Assembly (NCBI GenBank): GCA_900542035.1
Contig: UQMJ01000005.1
Location: 1 to 64,000, forward strand
Length of the DNA stretch: 64,000 nt
Direction: 5' to 3'
From: an uncultured Clostridium sp.
GTDB lineage: Bacteria; Bacillota; Clostridia; Lachnospirales; Lachnospiraceae
Shown: piece by piece, positions 17,820 through 27,740 of the stretch
Position numbering within the stretch: the stretch's first letter is position 1
How the letters are laid out: the number at the start of each line of letters is the position of its first letter
Position numbers and translations under genes: made by a program
The notes under the pieces: model-generated
The model's input: the letters and a program-made list of their open reading frames with translations, nothing else
Databases searched by the model: none
Told to the model about the DNA's origin: nothing

Positions 17820-18467
17820 GTGGAACAGAATATTATTATCAGAAGAGAAGAACAAAAAGATTATGACCTTGTGGAGAAACTCACAAGGCAAGCCTTTTAT
17901 AATCTTTATGTGGAGGGATGTGTGGAACATTACTTGGTACACGTCATGCGGGAACATGAAGATTTTATTCCGGAGCTGGATTTTGTTTTGGAACGGAATG
18001 GCCATGTGATTGGCAATATCATGTACACAAAAGCGAAATTAGTAGATGAAAATGGAATTGAAAAAGAAATTTTAACATTCGGACCGGTCAGCATCCTTCC
18101 GGATTATCAGAGAATGGGCTATGGGAAAATGCTTATGGAACATTCCTTTCAGGCAGCCATGCAGCTGGGGTACGACGTGATTGTTATCTTTGGAAGCCCC
18201 AGCAACTATGTTAGCCGCGGTTTTAAAAGCTGCAAAAAGTATGGTGTCTGTGTTGAAAATGGAAAATATCCTGCCGCAATGATGGTAAAAGAACTGTGTC
18301 CTCATGTACTGGACGGTCATAAGTGGATTTATCATGACAGTCCTGTTATGGCAATCAGTGAAGAAGAAGCAGAACGCTACGATGCCACGCTGGAACCGAT
18401 GGAAAAAAAGTATCTTCCAAGCCAGGATGAATTTTACATTATGAGTCATTCTTTCGTGGAGGAATAG
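17820..18467 (+). CDS. GNAT-family N-acetyltransferase
   Basis: A 215-residue GNAT protein. The acetyl-CoA-binding motif A is visible in VSILPDYQRMGYGKMLMEHS (about residues 93-112), with the Q/RxxGxG/A element QRMGYG. It resembles the YhbS-like group of predicted acetyltransferases, whose substrates are unknown. The start is GTG at 17820 with GGAG upstream, 18 bases after rsgA, suggesting co-transcription. A terminator follows directly. Confidence 0.85.
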   Translation: MEQNIIIRREEQKDYDLVEKLTRQAFYNLYVEGCVEHYLVHVMREHEDFIPELDFVLERNGHVIGNIMYTKAKLVDENGIEKEILTFGPVSILPDYQRMGYGKMLMEHSFQAAMQLGYDVIVIFGSPSNYVSRGFKSCKKYGVCVENGKYPAAMMVKELCPHVLDGHKWIYHDSPVMAISEEEAERYDATLEPMEKKYLPSQDEFYIMSHSFVEE

Positions 18468-18475
18468 CATTAATG

Positions 18476-18507
18476 AAAAAATCGGCACAGAGCAGCCGAT
18501 TTTTTTG
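18476..18507 (+). terminator. Terminator after the acetyltransferase gene
   Basis: AAAAAATCGGC (18476-18486) pairs with GCCGATTTTTTT (18495-18506), a compact hairpin running into seven T residues. It begins 9 bases after the stop codon. Confidence 0.85.
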
Positions 18508-18811
18508 CCCAATTTTACTGTCTGTACGTTGTATGATGCCGCAGTTTTTGACAAGAGATGCGTTATCTGCTGAAAATATAACAAAATAGTATAGCATAAA
18601 TTTTGTCTATTGTAATAAAAAGATAAAAATGTATAAAAAAAGCGTAGAAAAATACATATAGTAAGTTTTTTTGAGGATATATTGTTAAAATAGTACAGTT
18701 TTATACGAGAATTATCAATGTTATAGGTCACAATTTGCTGATAAAATTTCCGATAAAAGGAAGTATTTTGTAGCAAATCACAACGCGCAGTGCAGAAAGG
18801 CAGGGGAACAT
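18508..18811. other. AT-rich region upstream of the large surface protein
   Basis: About 300 bases with no gene. It contains long A and T runs and must hold the promoter of the large secreted protein. TTGAGG and TTGTTA are present around 18671-18687, but no -10 box stands at correct spacing, so I do not name a promoter. A ribosome site AGGCAGGGG precedes the ATG at 18812. Confidence 0.4.
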
Positions 18812-21800
18812 ATGTGGAAGAAAAAGCGGATTGCCAGTGTGGTTTTAGGGGTTAGCGTTACATTGACCAGTGTAATGCCGGCAGTGCCAGCATATGCAGT
18901 AAATGGCAAGCAAACGCAGGAAACAGAGAGAACCAGTTTCAAACGGGCAAAAAATTTATCGACACCATCAGATGCAGAGGAAGAATTCGAAGACGAGGAA
19001 TTCGAAGACGAGGAATTGCCGGAGGAGGATTTTGAAGCACCGGACTGGGAGGAAGAAGAGCCGGAAGAAGACTTTGAAGCACCGGATTGGGAGGAAGAAG
19101 AAATACCGGATACAGAAGGGACTCTGGCAACACCATCTGACGCAGAAGAGATGGAAGAGCAGAATCAGGAAAAACCCAAACCAGGGAAAGTACCGACTGC
19201 CACGATGTCGAATGCAGAGCAGCAGCAGACCCATCTGGCTGTCTTTACTGGAGAAATTCCGGAAGCAGAAGGGGTAGAATGGGATGAGACTGTAACGGCT
19301 GATGATTTTGAAAAGCCATATAGTACGGTTACCATAAAATCCGTAGAAGGCGAGACGTATAAAGTTGAAGTTGTTCCAAAAGATATTGTATATTTTATTG
19401 ACAGCGGAGCAGGAGAAAGTACGCCTGCTTATGAGGCAGTCGCACAGATAACTGGAAATCTGGGAAATGATGCAGCAGATGCAGAGTGGACAGAGGAAAG
19501 AGGCTGGGGATATACCGGAAAAGATAAGGATAAAGGGAACTCGAATACGGAAGATAAAGATGACACCGGATTTTATGGTCACAATGCTGCCAATAATCCA
19601 GTTTCCTACATTTTATCGTTAGATGCAGGAACCTATAAAATCACATCCTGCCATAAAGACTGGTGGAATAAGGATCGGCCGATGCAGATTCAAATCAGCT
19701 ATGGCGATACGGTGTTAAATGCGGGTACCTTAAATGGAAGCGGAATCAATGAGTATGTATTCACATTAGAGCAGCCGGAAGAGGTTCGCTATGAAATCAA
19801 CAATACTGCAAATCAAGGCTCCGTTATCAGCTGGCTGGCGGTAGAAGAGGCGGATGAAGACGAAGTCGATCAGGTTCCTCTGGAAGATTGCGGAAGAGTT
19901 GAAGCGAGAAATGGAGCTGCATTAGAAGCGGATTATGGCGACGGATATATGCTGAACGTAAAAGAAGGCTGGATTTCAGGCGGAGACAGCCCGAAAGACG
20001 GCGGCGGCATTATTACGGATGCAGAATCTTTATTCCAGGCAGAAGAGTTTACCTGGTATACAGATTTTTCATTTAATGGAACTCATGATAATACATCAGC
20101 ATTTTTGCTTGGAAATGAAGAAAACCACATTCGTCTGATTCCGGCAAAAAATGATAACAGCGCTGTTTTAAGAGTAACAGCTGGAGGAACGGAACAGGAT
20201 TATGCGCTGAAAGAAACTATGAAGAAAGAAGCATGGCATTCCGTTGCAGTTCTTTATTCGGAAGACGACAGCCAGGGCTATGTGGAATTATATGCAGATG
20301 GCAAAAAAGTCCTGGATAACGTAGAAATCGGTTTTAAATTCAGTGATCAGGACTCCATTACGGCAGGATACGGTATTACCTATAAAACCGGTTTTATGAG
20401 AGATGGAAAATATGATAATATTGTAGTCCTGAACAGATGTGCAGACGGCCAGGAGGCGGCAGAAGAAACCAAAGCCAGATTGGAAGAAAAAAATAGTCAT
20501 AACCAGAATTTAACGGGAATTGTGATTAACGGGGCTGATGTAGAAAAAGCAGCAGAGAATATGAACGGCCTGACTTTCAAAGGTTTCGGAGTGCTGGACT
20601 GCAACAGTACCAACGCCCTTCTTCTGGATTATAAGGCGCAGCATCCGGAAAAGTACTGGGAGATGCTGGAAATCCTGTTTGGCGGGGAACGTCCCATTAT
20701 GCAGCACATTAAGATTGAAATGGGAAATGATAAGAACACCTCTACTGGTTCCCAGGCCTGCACCATGCGTTATGAAGACGAATATCCAGATGTAACCAGA
20801 GTAACCGGTTTCCAGCTGGCTGCCGATGCGAAAAAGATCAATCCAGATGTGAAAGTAAGTCTGCTGTACTGGTGTGCTCCTGGGTGGGTTGGAACTGACT
20901 GGAATAATATTTACAAATGGCTGAAAAATACGACTCTTGCAGCATACCGTGAATATGGCTATATGATCGATATTATCAGTCCTGGCGTAAACGAACAGAA
21001 AGACGATCCGAATTGGATTAAGCAGTTTAATAACTGGGTAGAAACAGATACCGAAGGTATGTTAAGCAGCGATGATTCTGTAAGCGGCTTTCGGGATGGA
21101 GAAGCAGAACTGTTCCATCAGATTCAGGTATTGATGTCGGATGAGGTTGGAATTGCATCCTGCGGCCCGCAGATGACTTCAGATGAAGAGCTTAGAAATG
21201 CAGTCGATATTGTAGGATATCATTACAATACAGACGACGACAGCGCAGGAAGCTTTAAGCGTCTGGCAGAGGAATTCGATAAAGAAATCTGGAACAGCGA
21301 AGCGCAGGCAACATTTGGCTCAACGGCAGATCGTCCAAACAACAATATGGTGGATAATGCTGATCCAGGCACCGGAATCGGCGGTAACGGAAGTCCGCTG
21401 GAAATGGCCAATACGGTTATTAAGGGCTTTGTAAACTCACGGAGAACCCATTTCGTCTATCAGCCTACATTTGGAGCATTCTATGAAGGAACGCAGTACA
21501 ACTATAAAGACGTTATGGCGGCAAGAGATCCCTGGTCCGGTTATGTAAACTATGATGGAGCGTTAAGCGTCATGCAGCATTTCTCCAAGTTTGCAGTAAC
21601 AGGCTGGGAATACGATACTCCGGATGAAAACGTAGTATGGAGAGCGATTCCAAGCGCAAGCAAGAGTGAAGCAACCGGAACCAATCCGGTAAATGGCAGA
21701 AACGGAGGAGACAATTATATTACCTTAGCATCTCCGGACAAGAAAGATTTTTCTGTTGTTATCTGCAATGACAGTGGAAAAACCAAGGAGTTTTCCATTA

Positions 21801-24800
21801 GACCGAGAGACTTGGATCTGGCTGAAGGAATGCAGTTAAAAGTATGGGAAACCAGAGCGGCAGAGGATGGACAGCTTTACAATGAAAATTACGTAAAACA
21901 TATTGGAAATCTTTCTGCGGCAGAAGACGGAAGCTATACGCTGACCGTAAAGCCGTGGTCAATTGTAACCGTAACGACGTTAGATATGGAAGGAATGGAA
22001 GAAGAACTTTCGATTCCAGCCGCTACAGAAGATGGAAGATACGTTCTGGATACAGATGAAACAGGAAAGACCCAGAACACGGAAGATACCTATCTGTATG
22101 TGGATGACTATAATTACGCGGATATGGGCAACGTAATGACTTATGAGGACGGGCAGATTGTAGAATCGGATCAGAGCTTCATTGAAAGCAGAGGCGGAAA
22201 AGATGGATTTTATCCTCTTTACACACAGGATACCAACGGAACGTTTGAGGTTGTCATGGATGAAACTGGTAATGGAGCTTTGGAAATGACCGGACAGACA
22301 GGCGGCGGTTGGTGGAACGGCGGCGAACCGTCTACGACCGTTGGAGATTATCGTTGGACGAATTACAAAGCAAGCGTAGACTTTGATCTGACTTCAACCA
22401 GCGAACACTTACTTCTTGGAGTACGTCAGAGAGGAGCTGCAGGCGGCGGAGACAATAAAGTTTCCATGTCTGCCTACAATATTGGAGTAAACAGCAGCGG
22501 CGAATGGATTTTCCGCAGATACGGCACAGAAATAGCCAGAGGAGAGGCAGAAATCACAGATCCAGGGGCGTGCAATGTAGCAATACGTGCAGCGGAAGAT
22601 ACCATTACTGCCTATGTGGACGGAAAGGAAGTATATACGTACACAGACGAAAACCCACAGTTGGAAGGAAGAGTCATGCTGGGCGTAGGAATGCCAGGCG
22701 CTTCATGGAAGCGAGGAAGATTTGACAATCTAAAAGTCGAGACAATTCCAGGCTATACTCCTTACTTTACTATGGTACATGATAATCTTCACATGGACGC
22801 ATGGGATGGAGAAAATGCAGGCGAACAGACACTGGTTTATGAAGGAAGCTGGAGCCATGTGAATCAGAAAGGTTCCCAGTATTCCCAGAGAAGCCTTTCC
22901 AGCACCAGCCAGGCGGGAGCAAGCGTAAGCTATACCTTTACCGGCACCGGTTTTGCTCTGATTGGACAGAACAGCTCAAATGGAGTAGTGGATGTTTCTG
23001 TAGATGGAGAAACTCTGTACCAGAACGTATCGCTCATCCAGACCAGTTCCCATCAGCCGTATCTGGTTATCCATGGTCTGAAAGACGGCGAACATACCAT
23101 TACGGTAACGTTGGCAAGCGGAAAACTGGATGTAGATTCTATTGGCTATATCAGCGCCAGTGAGACCGTCAGCAGCCAGATCGACACCAGCAGCCTTCTG
23201 GAGGTAATAAAAAAAGGCGAAGAGCTGAAGCAGGAAGACTATGATGCAGACTCCTGGAATGACTACCAGGAGGCATTAACCAGTAAAGGACGCTGGACAA
23301 CCGAACTGGTAAATGAAATTCTGGCAGATCCAGTCAGCTATGGAGCCGATCAGGAAACCATAAATGAAATTACGTCATATTATGAAACTTTGCAGGATAA
23401 GCTGCTGAAAAAGGATGCGCCGATAGAGATTATCTCTCCGGAGAAGATTCCTGAGATTCTGGCAGTTCCGGTAGGAAGCACCCTGAAAGACATCGTAGGA
23501 AAAGAACTTCCATCCACAGTTGCAGTTAAAAATCAGGATGGCACAACTAATGATGCTGCAGAGATTTCCTGGAAACTTTCCGGAAATACCAACACAGCAT
23601 ACAGCAGTATTACTGCAACCGGTACCGTTGTTGGAGGAAAAAATCTGTCCGTAACCGTTGCAGTAGAAACAGTTCCGGACAACCTGGTATACTTTATTGA
23701 TTCTGGTACCGATGATACAGGCATTTATTCAGCGTACCAAAAAGTATCTCCGGAACTTAAAAATGAAGCGCCGGATAAAATTTTCACAGATGGAAGCTGG
23801 GGACGAAACTCCACCTGCGCTGTAAAGAGCAATACAAATGCACTGGATAAAACAGATACAGGACTTTACAATGATACAGAACCGATTGTGTATAAACTCC
23901 CTCTGGAGGCAGGAATCTATACATTAACAGCTGGATTTACAGAGTGGTGGGGATATGGAAGAGACATGAGCCAGACGATTACCTACACCCTGTCTGATGG
24001 AACAGAAAAGACGGTAAATGGAGATTCGGTAAGTTTTGGAGAAAGAGGAAAAGCAACCGGAACAGTCTCATTCATCCTTCCAGAAGATGCAGTTGTTACT
24101 TATACGGTAGCCAAGACAAAGAGCCAGTCTCCGGTTATCAGCTGGTTGGCAGTTGCTTCCGTTGATGCGGATACAGAAGCCAGCTGGAGTCCTGTTTTCC
24201 ATTCGAACGAGGACAATCAGTGGGATGGTCTGATTACAAAAGGAACCGTTGTCAACAGAGAGGATCCGGAACAGGGAGAAGTAATTCATATGAATGCAGC
24301 CGGAACGACCTACATCCAGCTGGATCCGGAATCTGTGAACATAACGGGATATGAAAACATGACCATGAGTTTTGACCTTAAGTCAGAAACAGCAGACGGA
24401 AACTTCTTTACTGTGGCGATCGGTCAGAACGATCAGAAGTATTTGTTCTTACGTACCAGAGAAAATGAAACCTATACGACTATTACAAAAGGAAGCTGGG
24501 GAGCAGAACAGGGAGCATCTGCACAGGTTAATACCCTGAACAAATGGGTGCATATTGATATTGTAGTGACTCCGGAACAGCTGGTTACCTATATGGACGG
24601 CGTACCGGTAAGCACAGTGGACAAGACGATCCTGATGGCGGATCTTGGCACAGACCCGATTATTTATCTGGGAAAATCGTTCTACAGCGGAGATAAGTAT
24701 TTTGCTGGTGCGTTTGACAACATTGAGATTTACAATAGAGCCCGCAGTGCGTCAGAATTAGAGCTGGCTTATGAAGTAGGACAGGCGCGGAAATTAGAAA

Positions 24801-25930
24801 GACAGGAATACAGCGAAGAAAGCTGGAAGGTATTTGAAGAAGCTCTGGCTGATGCAGAGTCAGTATTAAACAGCAGTACAGCAGAAGACGGTCAGAGGAA
24901 GGAAGCGCTGGAGAACTTAAAAGAGGCAAAATCACAGCTTGTCAAAGAAGACAAGCCGGTAGATCCAGACCCAGATAAGCCGGTAGATCCAGACCCAGAT
25001 AAACCGGTAGATCCAGACCCAGATAAACCAGTGGATCCAGACCCAGATAAGCCGGTGGATCCAGACCCAGACAAACCGGTAGATCCAGAGCCAGACAAAC
25101 CGGTGGATCCAGACCCAGATAAGCCGGTGGATCCAGAGCCAGACAAGCCAGTAACTCCGGATAAGCCAGATTATTCCGGCGGCAGCGATTCTGGAAGCAG
25201 TGATGGCGGATCGGATAGTGGAAGCCAGAAAGCAGATGAAATAAGAGTAGACGCTAAGAAAGGTTATGTGAATACGGCTACTGGTATCATTACAGGGAAT
25301 AGAAAGGGCTATTCTTCCTGGATTTCAGAAAAACATACGGATCTAGAGAAGAAAGAAGAGATTCAGGTATGGAAGCTCCAATATGCAGACGGAACCTTTG
25401 CTTCCGGTAAGATGAAAACAAGAGAAGATGGCACTGTATATGAGCAGGTTGCCTGGGAGCAGATTAATGGATCCTGGTATGCATTTGATGCAAATGGATA
25501 TGCACTTGCCGGATTCATTCAGGATGTGGAAGCAGGCGAAACGTTCTATGTAGATATTAATCGGGGTATGCTGACAGGATGGCAGAAAATCAATGAACAG
25601 TGGTATTACTTCCAGGAAGCTTCCGATGGAAAGAAAGGCCGCATGATACACTCCTCTGCTATGAATGAGATTGCCTGGGAGCAGATCCATGGATCCTGGT
25701 ATGCATTTGGATCAGATGGACACGCACTTTCTGGATTTATCAGGGATGTAAAGGCAGAAGAAACCTTCTATGTGGATATCAATAAGGGAATGCTGACTGG
25801 AAAACAGGAAATCGACGGAAAATGGTATTACTTCCAGGAGGATTCTGATGGGAAGCAGGGACGTATGCTTGAAAAACAATTAGTGAAAAGCGGCGCTGCC
25901 GTATGGAGAAAGGAATGCGGTCAATGCTAA
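18812..25930 (+). CDS. Giant secreted GH59-like glycosidase with multiple binding modules and wall-binding repeats
   Basis: A 2372-residue secreted protein. A signal peptide ends near AYA (27-29) and an acidic Glu/Asp/Pro stretch follows (about 50-125). A module at about 191-348 recurs at 1624-1787 (both start VYFIDSG and end SWLAV). The catalytic region (about 567-1060) resembles GH59 galactocerebrosidases. The two likely catalytic glutamates are E728 in PGVNEQ and E830 in WNSEAQ. LamG-like domains lie near 360-547, 1092-1312 and 1790-1991, a beta-rich binding domain near 1325-1450, an Ig-like domain near 1543-1623, a FIVAR-like helix pair near 1992-2047, eight PVDPDPDK repeats, and glucan/choline-binding-type Trp-Tyr repeats (about 2213-2355). 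It probably removes beta-linked sugars from host glycans while attached to the wall. The family call rests on motif resemblance. Confidence 0.8.
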   Translation: MWKKKRIASVVLGVSVTLTSVMPAVPAYAVNGKQTQETERTSFKRAKNLSTPSDAEEEFEDEEFEDEELPEEDFEAPDWEEEEPEEDFEAPDWEEEEIPDTEGTLATPSDAEEMEEQNQEKPKPGKVPTATMSNAEQQQTHLAVFTGEIPEAEGVEWDETVTADDFEKPYSTVTIKSVEGETYKVEVVPKDIVYFIDSGAGESTPAYEAVAQITGNLGNDAADAEWTEERGWGYTGKDKDKGNSNTEDKDDTGFYGHNAANNPVSYILSLDAGTYKITSCHKDWWNKDRPMQIQISYGDTVLNAGTLNGSGINEYVFTLEQPEEVRYEINNTANQGSVISWLAVEEADEDEVDQVPLEDCGRVEARNGAALEADYGDGYMLNVKEGWISGGDSPKDGGGIITDAESLFQAEEFTWYTDFSFNGTHDNTSAFLLGNEENHIRLIPAKNDNSAVLRVTAGGTEQDYALKETMKKEAWHSVAVLYSEDDSQGYVELYADGKKVLDNVEIGFKFSDQDSITAGYGITYKTGFMRDGKYDNIVVLNRCADGQEAAEETKARLEEKNSHNQNLTGIVINGADVEKAAENMNGLTFKGFGVLDCNSTNALLLDYKAQHPEKYWEMLEILFGGERPIMQHIKIEMGNDKNTSTGSQACTMRYEDEYPDVTRVTGFQLAADAKKINPDVKVSLLYWCAPGWVGTDWNNIYKWLKNTTLAAYREYGYMIDIISPGVNEQKDDPNWIKQFNNWVETDTEGMLSSDDSVSGFRDGEAELFHQIQVLMSDEVGIASCGPQMTSDEELRNAVDIVGYHYNTDDDSAGSFKRLAEEFDKEIWNSEAQATFGSTADRPNNNMVDNADPGTGIGGNGSPLEMANTVIKGFVNSRRTHFVYQPTFGAFYEGTQYNYKDVMAARDPWSGYVNYDGALSVMQHFSKFAVTGWEYDTPDENVVWRAIPSASKSEATGTNPVNGRNGGDNYITLASPDKKDFSVVICNDSGKTKEFSIRPRDLDLAEGMQLKVWETRAAEDGQLYNENYVKHIGNLSAAEDGSYTLTVKPWSIVTVTTLDMEGMEEELSIPAATEDGRYVLDTDETGKTQNTEDTYLYVDDYNYADMGNVMTYEDGQIVESDQSFIESRGGKDGFYPLYTQDTNGTFEVVMDETGNGALEMTGQTGGGWWNGGEPSTTVGDYRWTNYKASVDFDLTSTSEHLLLGVRQRGAAGGGDNKVSMSAYNIGVNSSGEWIFRRYGTEIARGEAEITDPGACNVAIRAAEDTITAYVDGKEVYTYTDENPQLEGRVMLGVGMPGASWKRGRFDNLKVETIPGYTPYFTMVHDNLHMDAWDGENAGEQTLVYEGSWSHVNQKGSQYSQRSLSSTSQAGASVSYTFTGTGFALIGQNSSNGVVDVSVDGETLYQNVSLIQTSSHQPYLVIHGLKDGEHTITVTLASGKLDVDSIGYISASETVSSQIDTSSLLEVIKKGEELKQEDYDADSWNDYQEALTSKGRWTTELVNEILADPVSYGADQETINEITSYYETLQDKLLKKDAPIEIISPEKIPEILAVPVGSTLKDIVGKELPSTVAVKNQDGTTNDAAEISWKLSGNTNTAYSSITATGTVVGGKNLSVTVAVETVPDNLVYFIDSGTDDTGIYSAYQKVSPELKNEAPDKIFTDGSWGRNSTCAVKSNTNALDKTDTGLYNDTEPIVYKLPLEAGIYTLTAGFTEWWGYGRDMSQTITYTLSDGTEKTVNGDSVSFGERGKATGTVSFILPEDAVVTYTVAKTKSQSPVISWLAVASVDADTEASWSPVFHSNEDNQWDGLITKGTVVNREDPEQGEVIHMNAAGTTYIQLDPESVNITGYENMTMSFDLKSETADGNFFTVAIGQNDQKYLFLRTRENETYTTITKGSWGAEQGASAQVNTLNKWVHIDIVVTPEQLVTYMDGVPVSTVDKTILMADLGTDPIIYLGKSFYSGDKYFAGAFDNIEIYNRARSASELELAYEVGQARKLERQEYSEESWKVFEEALADAESVLNSSTAEDGQRKEALENLKEAKSQLVKEDKPVDPDPDKPVDPDPDKPVDPDPDKPVDPDPDKPVDPDPDKPVDPEPDKPVDPDPDKPVDPEPDKPVTPDKPDYSGGSDSGSSDGGSDSGSQKADEIRVDAKKGYVNTATGIITGNRKGYSSWISEKHTDLEKKEEIQVWKLQYADGTFASGKMKTREDGTVYEQVAWEQINGSWYAFDANGYALAGFIQDVEAGETFYVDINRGMLTGWQKINEQWYYFQEASDGKKGRMIHSSAMNEIAWEQIHGSWYAFGSDGHALSGFIRDVKAEETFYVDINKGMLTGKQEIDGKWYYFQEDSDGKQGRMLEKQLVKSGAAVWRKECGQC
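24950..25141 (+). repeat. Eight tandem 24-base repeats encoding DKPVDP(D/E)P
   Basis: Eight in-frame copies of a 24-base unit encode the Pro/Asp-rich spacer between the catalytic part and the wall-binding repeats. Copies differ by few bases, mainly third positions and GAC/GAG. Copy number probably varies between strains and sets spacer length. Confidence 0.9.
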
Positions 25931-25958
25931 CTATCCGATAACATCCATTGCCTTTTAG

Positions 25959-25994
25959 GAGCAGATCGTACAGAATGTATGATCTGCTCTTTTT
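25959..25994 (+). terminator. Terminator after the GH59-like gene
   Basis: GAGCAGATC (25959-25967) and GATCTGCTC (25981-25989) form a perfect nine-base stem followed by TTTTT. Confidence 0.85.
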
Positions 25995-26083
25995 ATAGTA
26001 CGGGTCATGGGTGCGCCAGTACGGGTTTTGAATAATATTAGATTACAAATGGAATGCGTAGCAAAATTCAAGGAGAAAAAGAC

Positions 26084-27655
26084 ATGGCTGTAAACGAACG
26101 GAAGAAAAGAACGAAAGCAGTAATAGATTCCTTTCCCAAATGGGTTGTCAGGGTGTATGTAGTTGTTCTGACTGTTATATTTCCGTTTTATGAAAGGAAT
26201 CAGTATTTTTCCCTTTTATCGGACAGGACGAAATTTTTTAAGTACTGTACAAGCCTGATGATACTGGCTTTGTCTGTTTTTTGCATCATACAGATAAAAA
26301 AACAAGGAACTGTTTTTCTAAGGCATATCAGGCAAAAGGCAGAGAATAATAAAACGATATTGGCTTTTTTGGGACTGTTTTTACTTGTATTTGCTTTTTC
26401 GACGGTATGTTCTGAGTGGAAACTGCTGGCATGGACAGGGGAAGCAGGCAGATATCAGGGATTATATATGTGGCTCCTGTATGCGGCGGCGTTTTTATGT
26501 ATTTTGCTGTACTACAGACCTGGAAAAATAGATTTTGCCATATTTTTACTAGCCGGAATGGTGGTCTGTTCCTGGGGGATTTTCGACTATCTGGGATATG
26601 ACTGGTTTGAGTGGCATAAAAAGGTAAAAGTGGGGCAAAGGGCAATGTTTATGTCCTCTATTGGAAATATCAATACATTTACAGCTATGGCAGGGATCTA
26701 TTTTTCGACAGCAGGTGGATACTTTATTGCTGCAAAGGAAAAATTTGAATATACAGATATTATTTGTATCATTTCTTTTATCCTTTCTGGTACAGCAATG
26801 TTTATAGGAAGTTCGGATAATGCTGCAGTTGGAGTGCTGGCATTTTTCCTGCTGCTGCCTTTTCTTGCATTCCGCAAGAAAGAAAGCTCTGGCAGGTATT
26901 TTTTGTTAGCGGCTATATTTTGCTGCATCTTTATAATCGTATATCAGATTAATATTGTTTCCGGCAGTCCTTACATAGATCGTCAGGGAGGAGTTTTGTT
27001 AAGGCTTTGTTCGATAGGGGGCTTAAAGTATTATGCAGGAGCAGCAGCTATATGTTTCTTTGTTTCCGTCTGTATTTATCAATATAAAAAATCCTGGAAT
27101 AAAAAAATTGTATTGTGGGGATACGGCGGTTTGCTGTTTGTTTGCGGCCTGTGCTTTTTACTGGTACTTTATGATGCTAATTTTGGAAAAAATCCAGATA
27201 AATATGGCGCTTTGGGCCGGTTTCTGATATTCAACGACCAATGGGGGACAGCGAGAGGGATGGTCTGGAGGCTGGCATGGGAATCGTTTGACAAATTCCC
27301 ATTTTGGCAAAAACTGATTGGCACAGGGCCAGAAACGTTTGGACTCCTTATGGAAAAAAACTGCTATGAAGAAATGGTGTCAATATCTGGTCAATTTTAT
27401 GATTCCCCTCATAACGAACTGCTCCAATACATAGTATGCATGGGAATTCTGGGAGCTGCCGGCTATTATGGCTTTTTGATATGCTGTTGTGTAAAAGGTT
27501 TCAAAGGAAAGCCCATTCAAATGGCATCCGCTGTGGGGATTATGGTTTATACGGCCATTTCCTTAGTAAATATTTCGGTACCGATTACACAGCCGTTTGT
27601 GATACTGCTTGCTGGATTCTGCGCTGCCTCCTGTGACACAGCGCAGCCGTTATAA
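26084..27655 (+). CDS. O-antigen ligase/polymerase-like membrane protein
   Basis: A protein of about 523 residues with ten or more hydrophobic helices. The Wzy_C/O-antigen ligase signature lies near the C-terminus: IGTGPETFG, then DSPHNELLQYIVCMGILG, matching the family pattern GxGxxxF ... HNxxLxxxxxxGxxG. Related proteins polymerise or transfer surface polysaccharides or teichoic acid-like glycans. The ATG at 26084 has AGGAG eight bases upstream and is preferred to the in-frame ATG at 26054. It stands alone with no glycosyltransferase nearby, so the glycan it handles is unknown. Confidence 0.75.
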   Translation: MAVNERKKRTKAVIDSFPKWVVRVYVVVLTVIFPFYERNQYFSLLSDRTKFFKYCTSLMILALSVFCIIQIKKQGTVFLRHIRQKAENNKTILAFLGLFLLVFAFSTVCSEWKLLAWTGEAGRYQGLYMWLLYAAAFLCILLYYRPGKIDFAIFLLAGMVVCSWGIFDYLGYDWFEWHKKVKVGQRAMFMSSIGNINTFTAMAGIYFSTAGGYFIAAKEKFEYTDIICIISFILSGTAMFIGSSDNAAVGVLAFFLLLPFLAFRKKESSGRYFLLAAIFCCIFIIVYQINIVSGSPYIDRQGGVLLRLCSIGGLKYYAGAAAICFFVSVCIYQYKKSWNKKIVLWGYGGLLFVCGLCFLLVLYDANFGKNPDKYGALGRFLIFNDQWGTARGMVWRLAWESFDKFPFWQKLIGTGPETFGLLMEKNCYEEMVSISGQFYDSPHNELLQYIVCMGILGAAGYYGFLICCCVKGFKGKPIQMASAVGIMVYTAISLVNISVPITQPFVILLAGFCAASCDTAQPL

Positions 27656-27662
27656 AAAACTA

Positions 27663-27690
27663 TTGACAGAACACCGGGAATCAAGATAAT
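27663..27690 (+). promoter_or_regulatory. Promoter of the NifX-FKBP fusion gene
   Basis: TTGACA at 27663-27668 and GATAAT at 27685-27690, 16 bases apart, 50 bases before the start codon. Confidence 0.6.
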
Positions 27691-27740
27691 AATAAAGAGA
27701 GGCATTACGCCCTAGAAAATATGGAAGATGAGGGACATAA

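Noticed and set aside
24950..25141. Possible CRISPR array because of regular repeats.
   Set aside because: The repeats are contiguous 24-base coding units without unique spacers.
24892..25146. Antisense open frame with repeated Gly-Leu-Ser-Gly-Ser units.
   Set aside because: It is the complement of the PVDPDPDK repeats and has no ribosome site.
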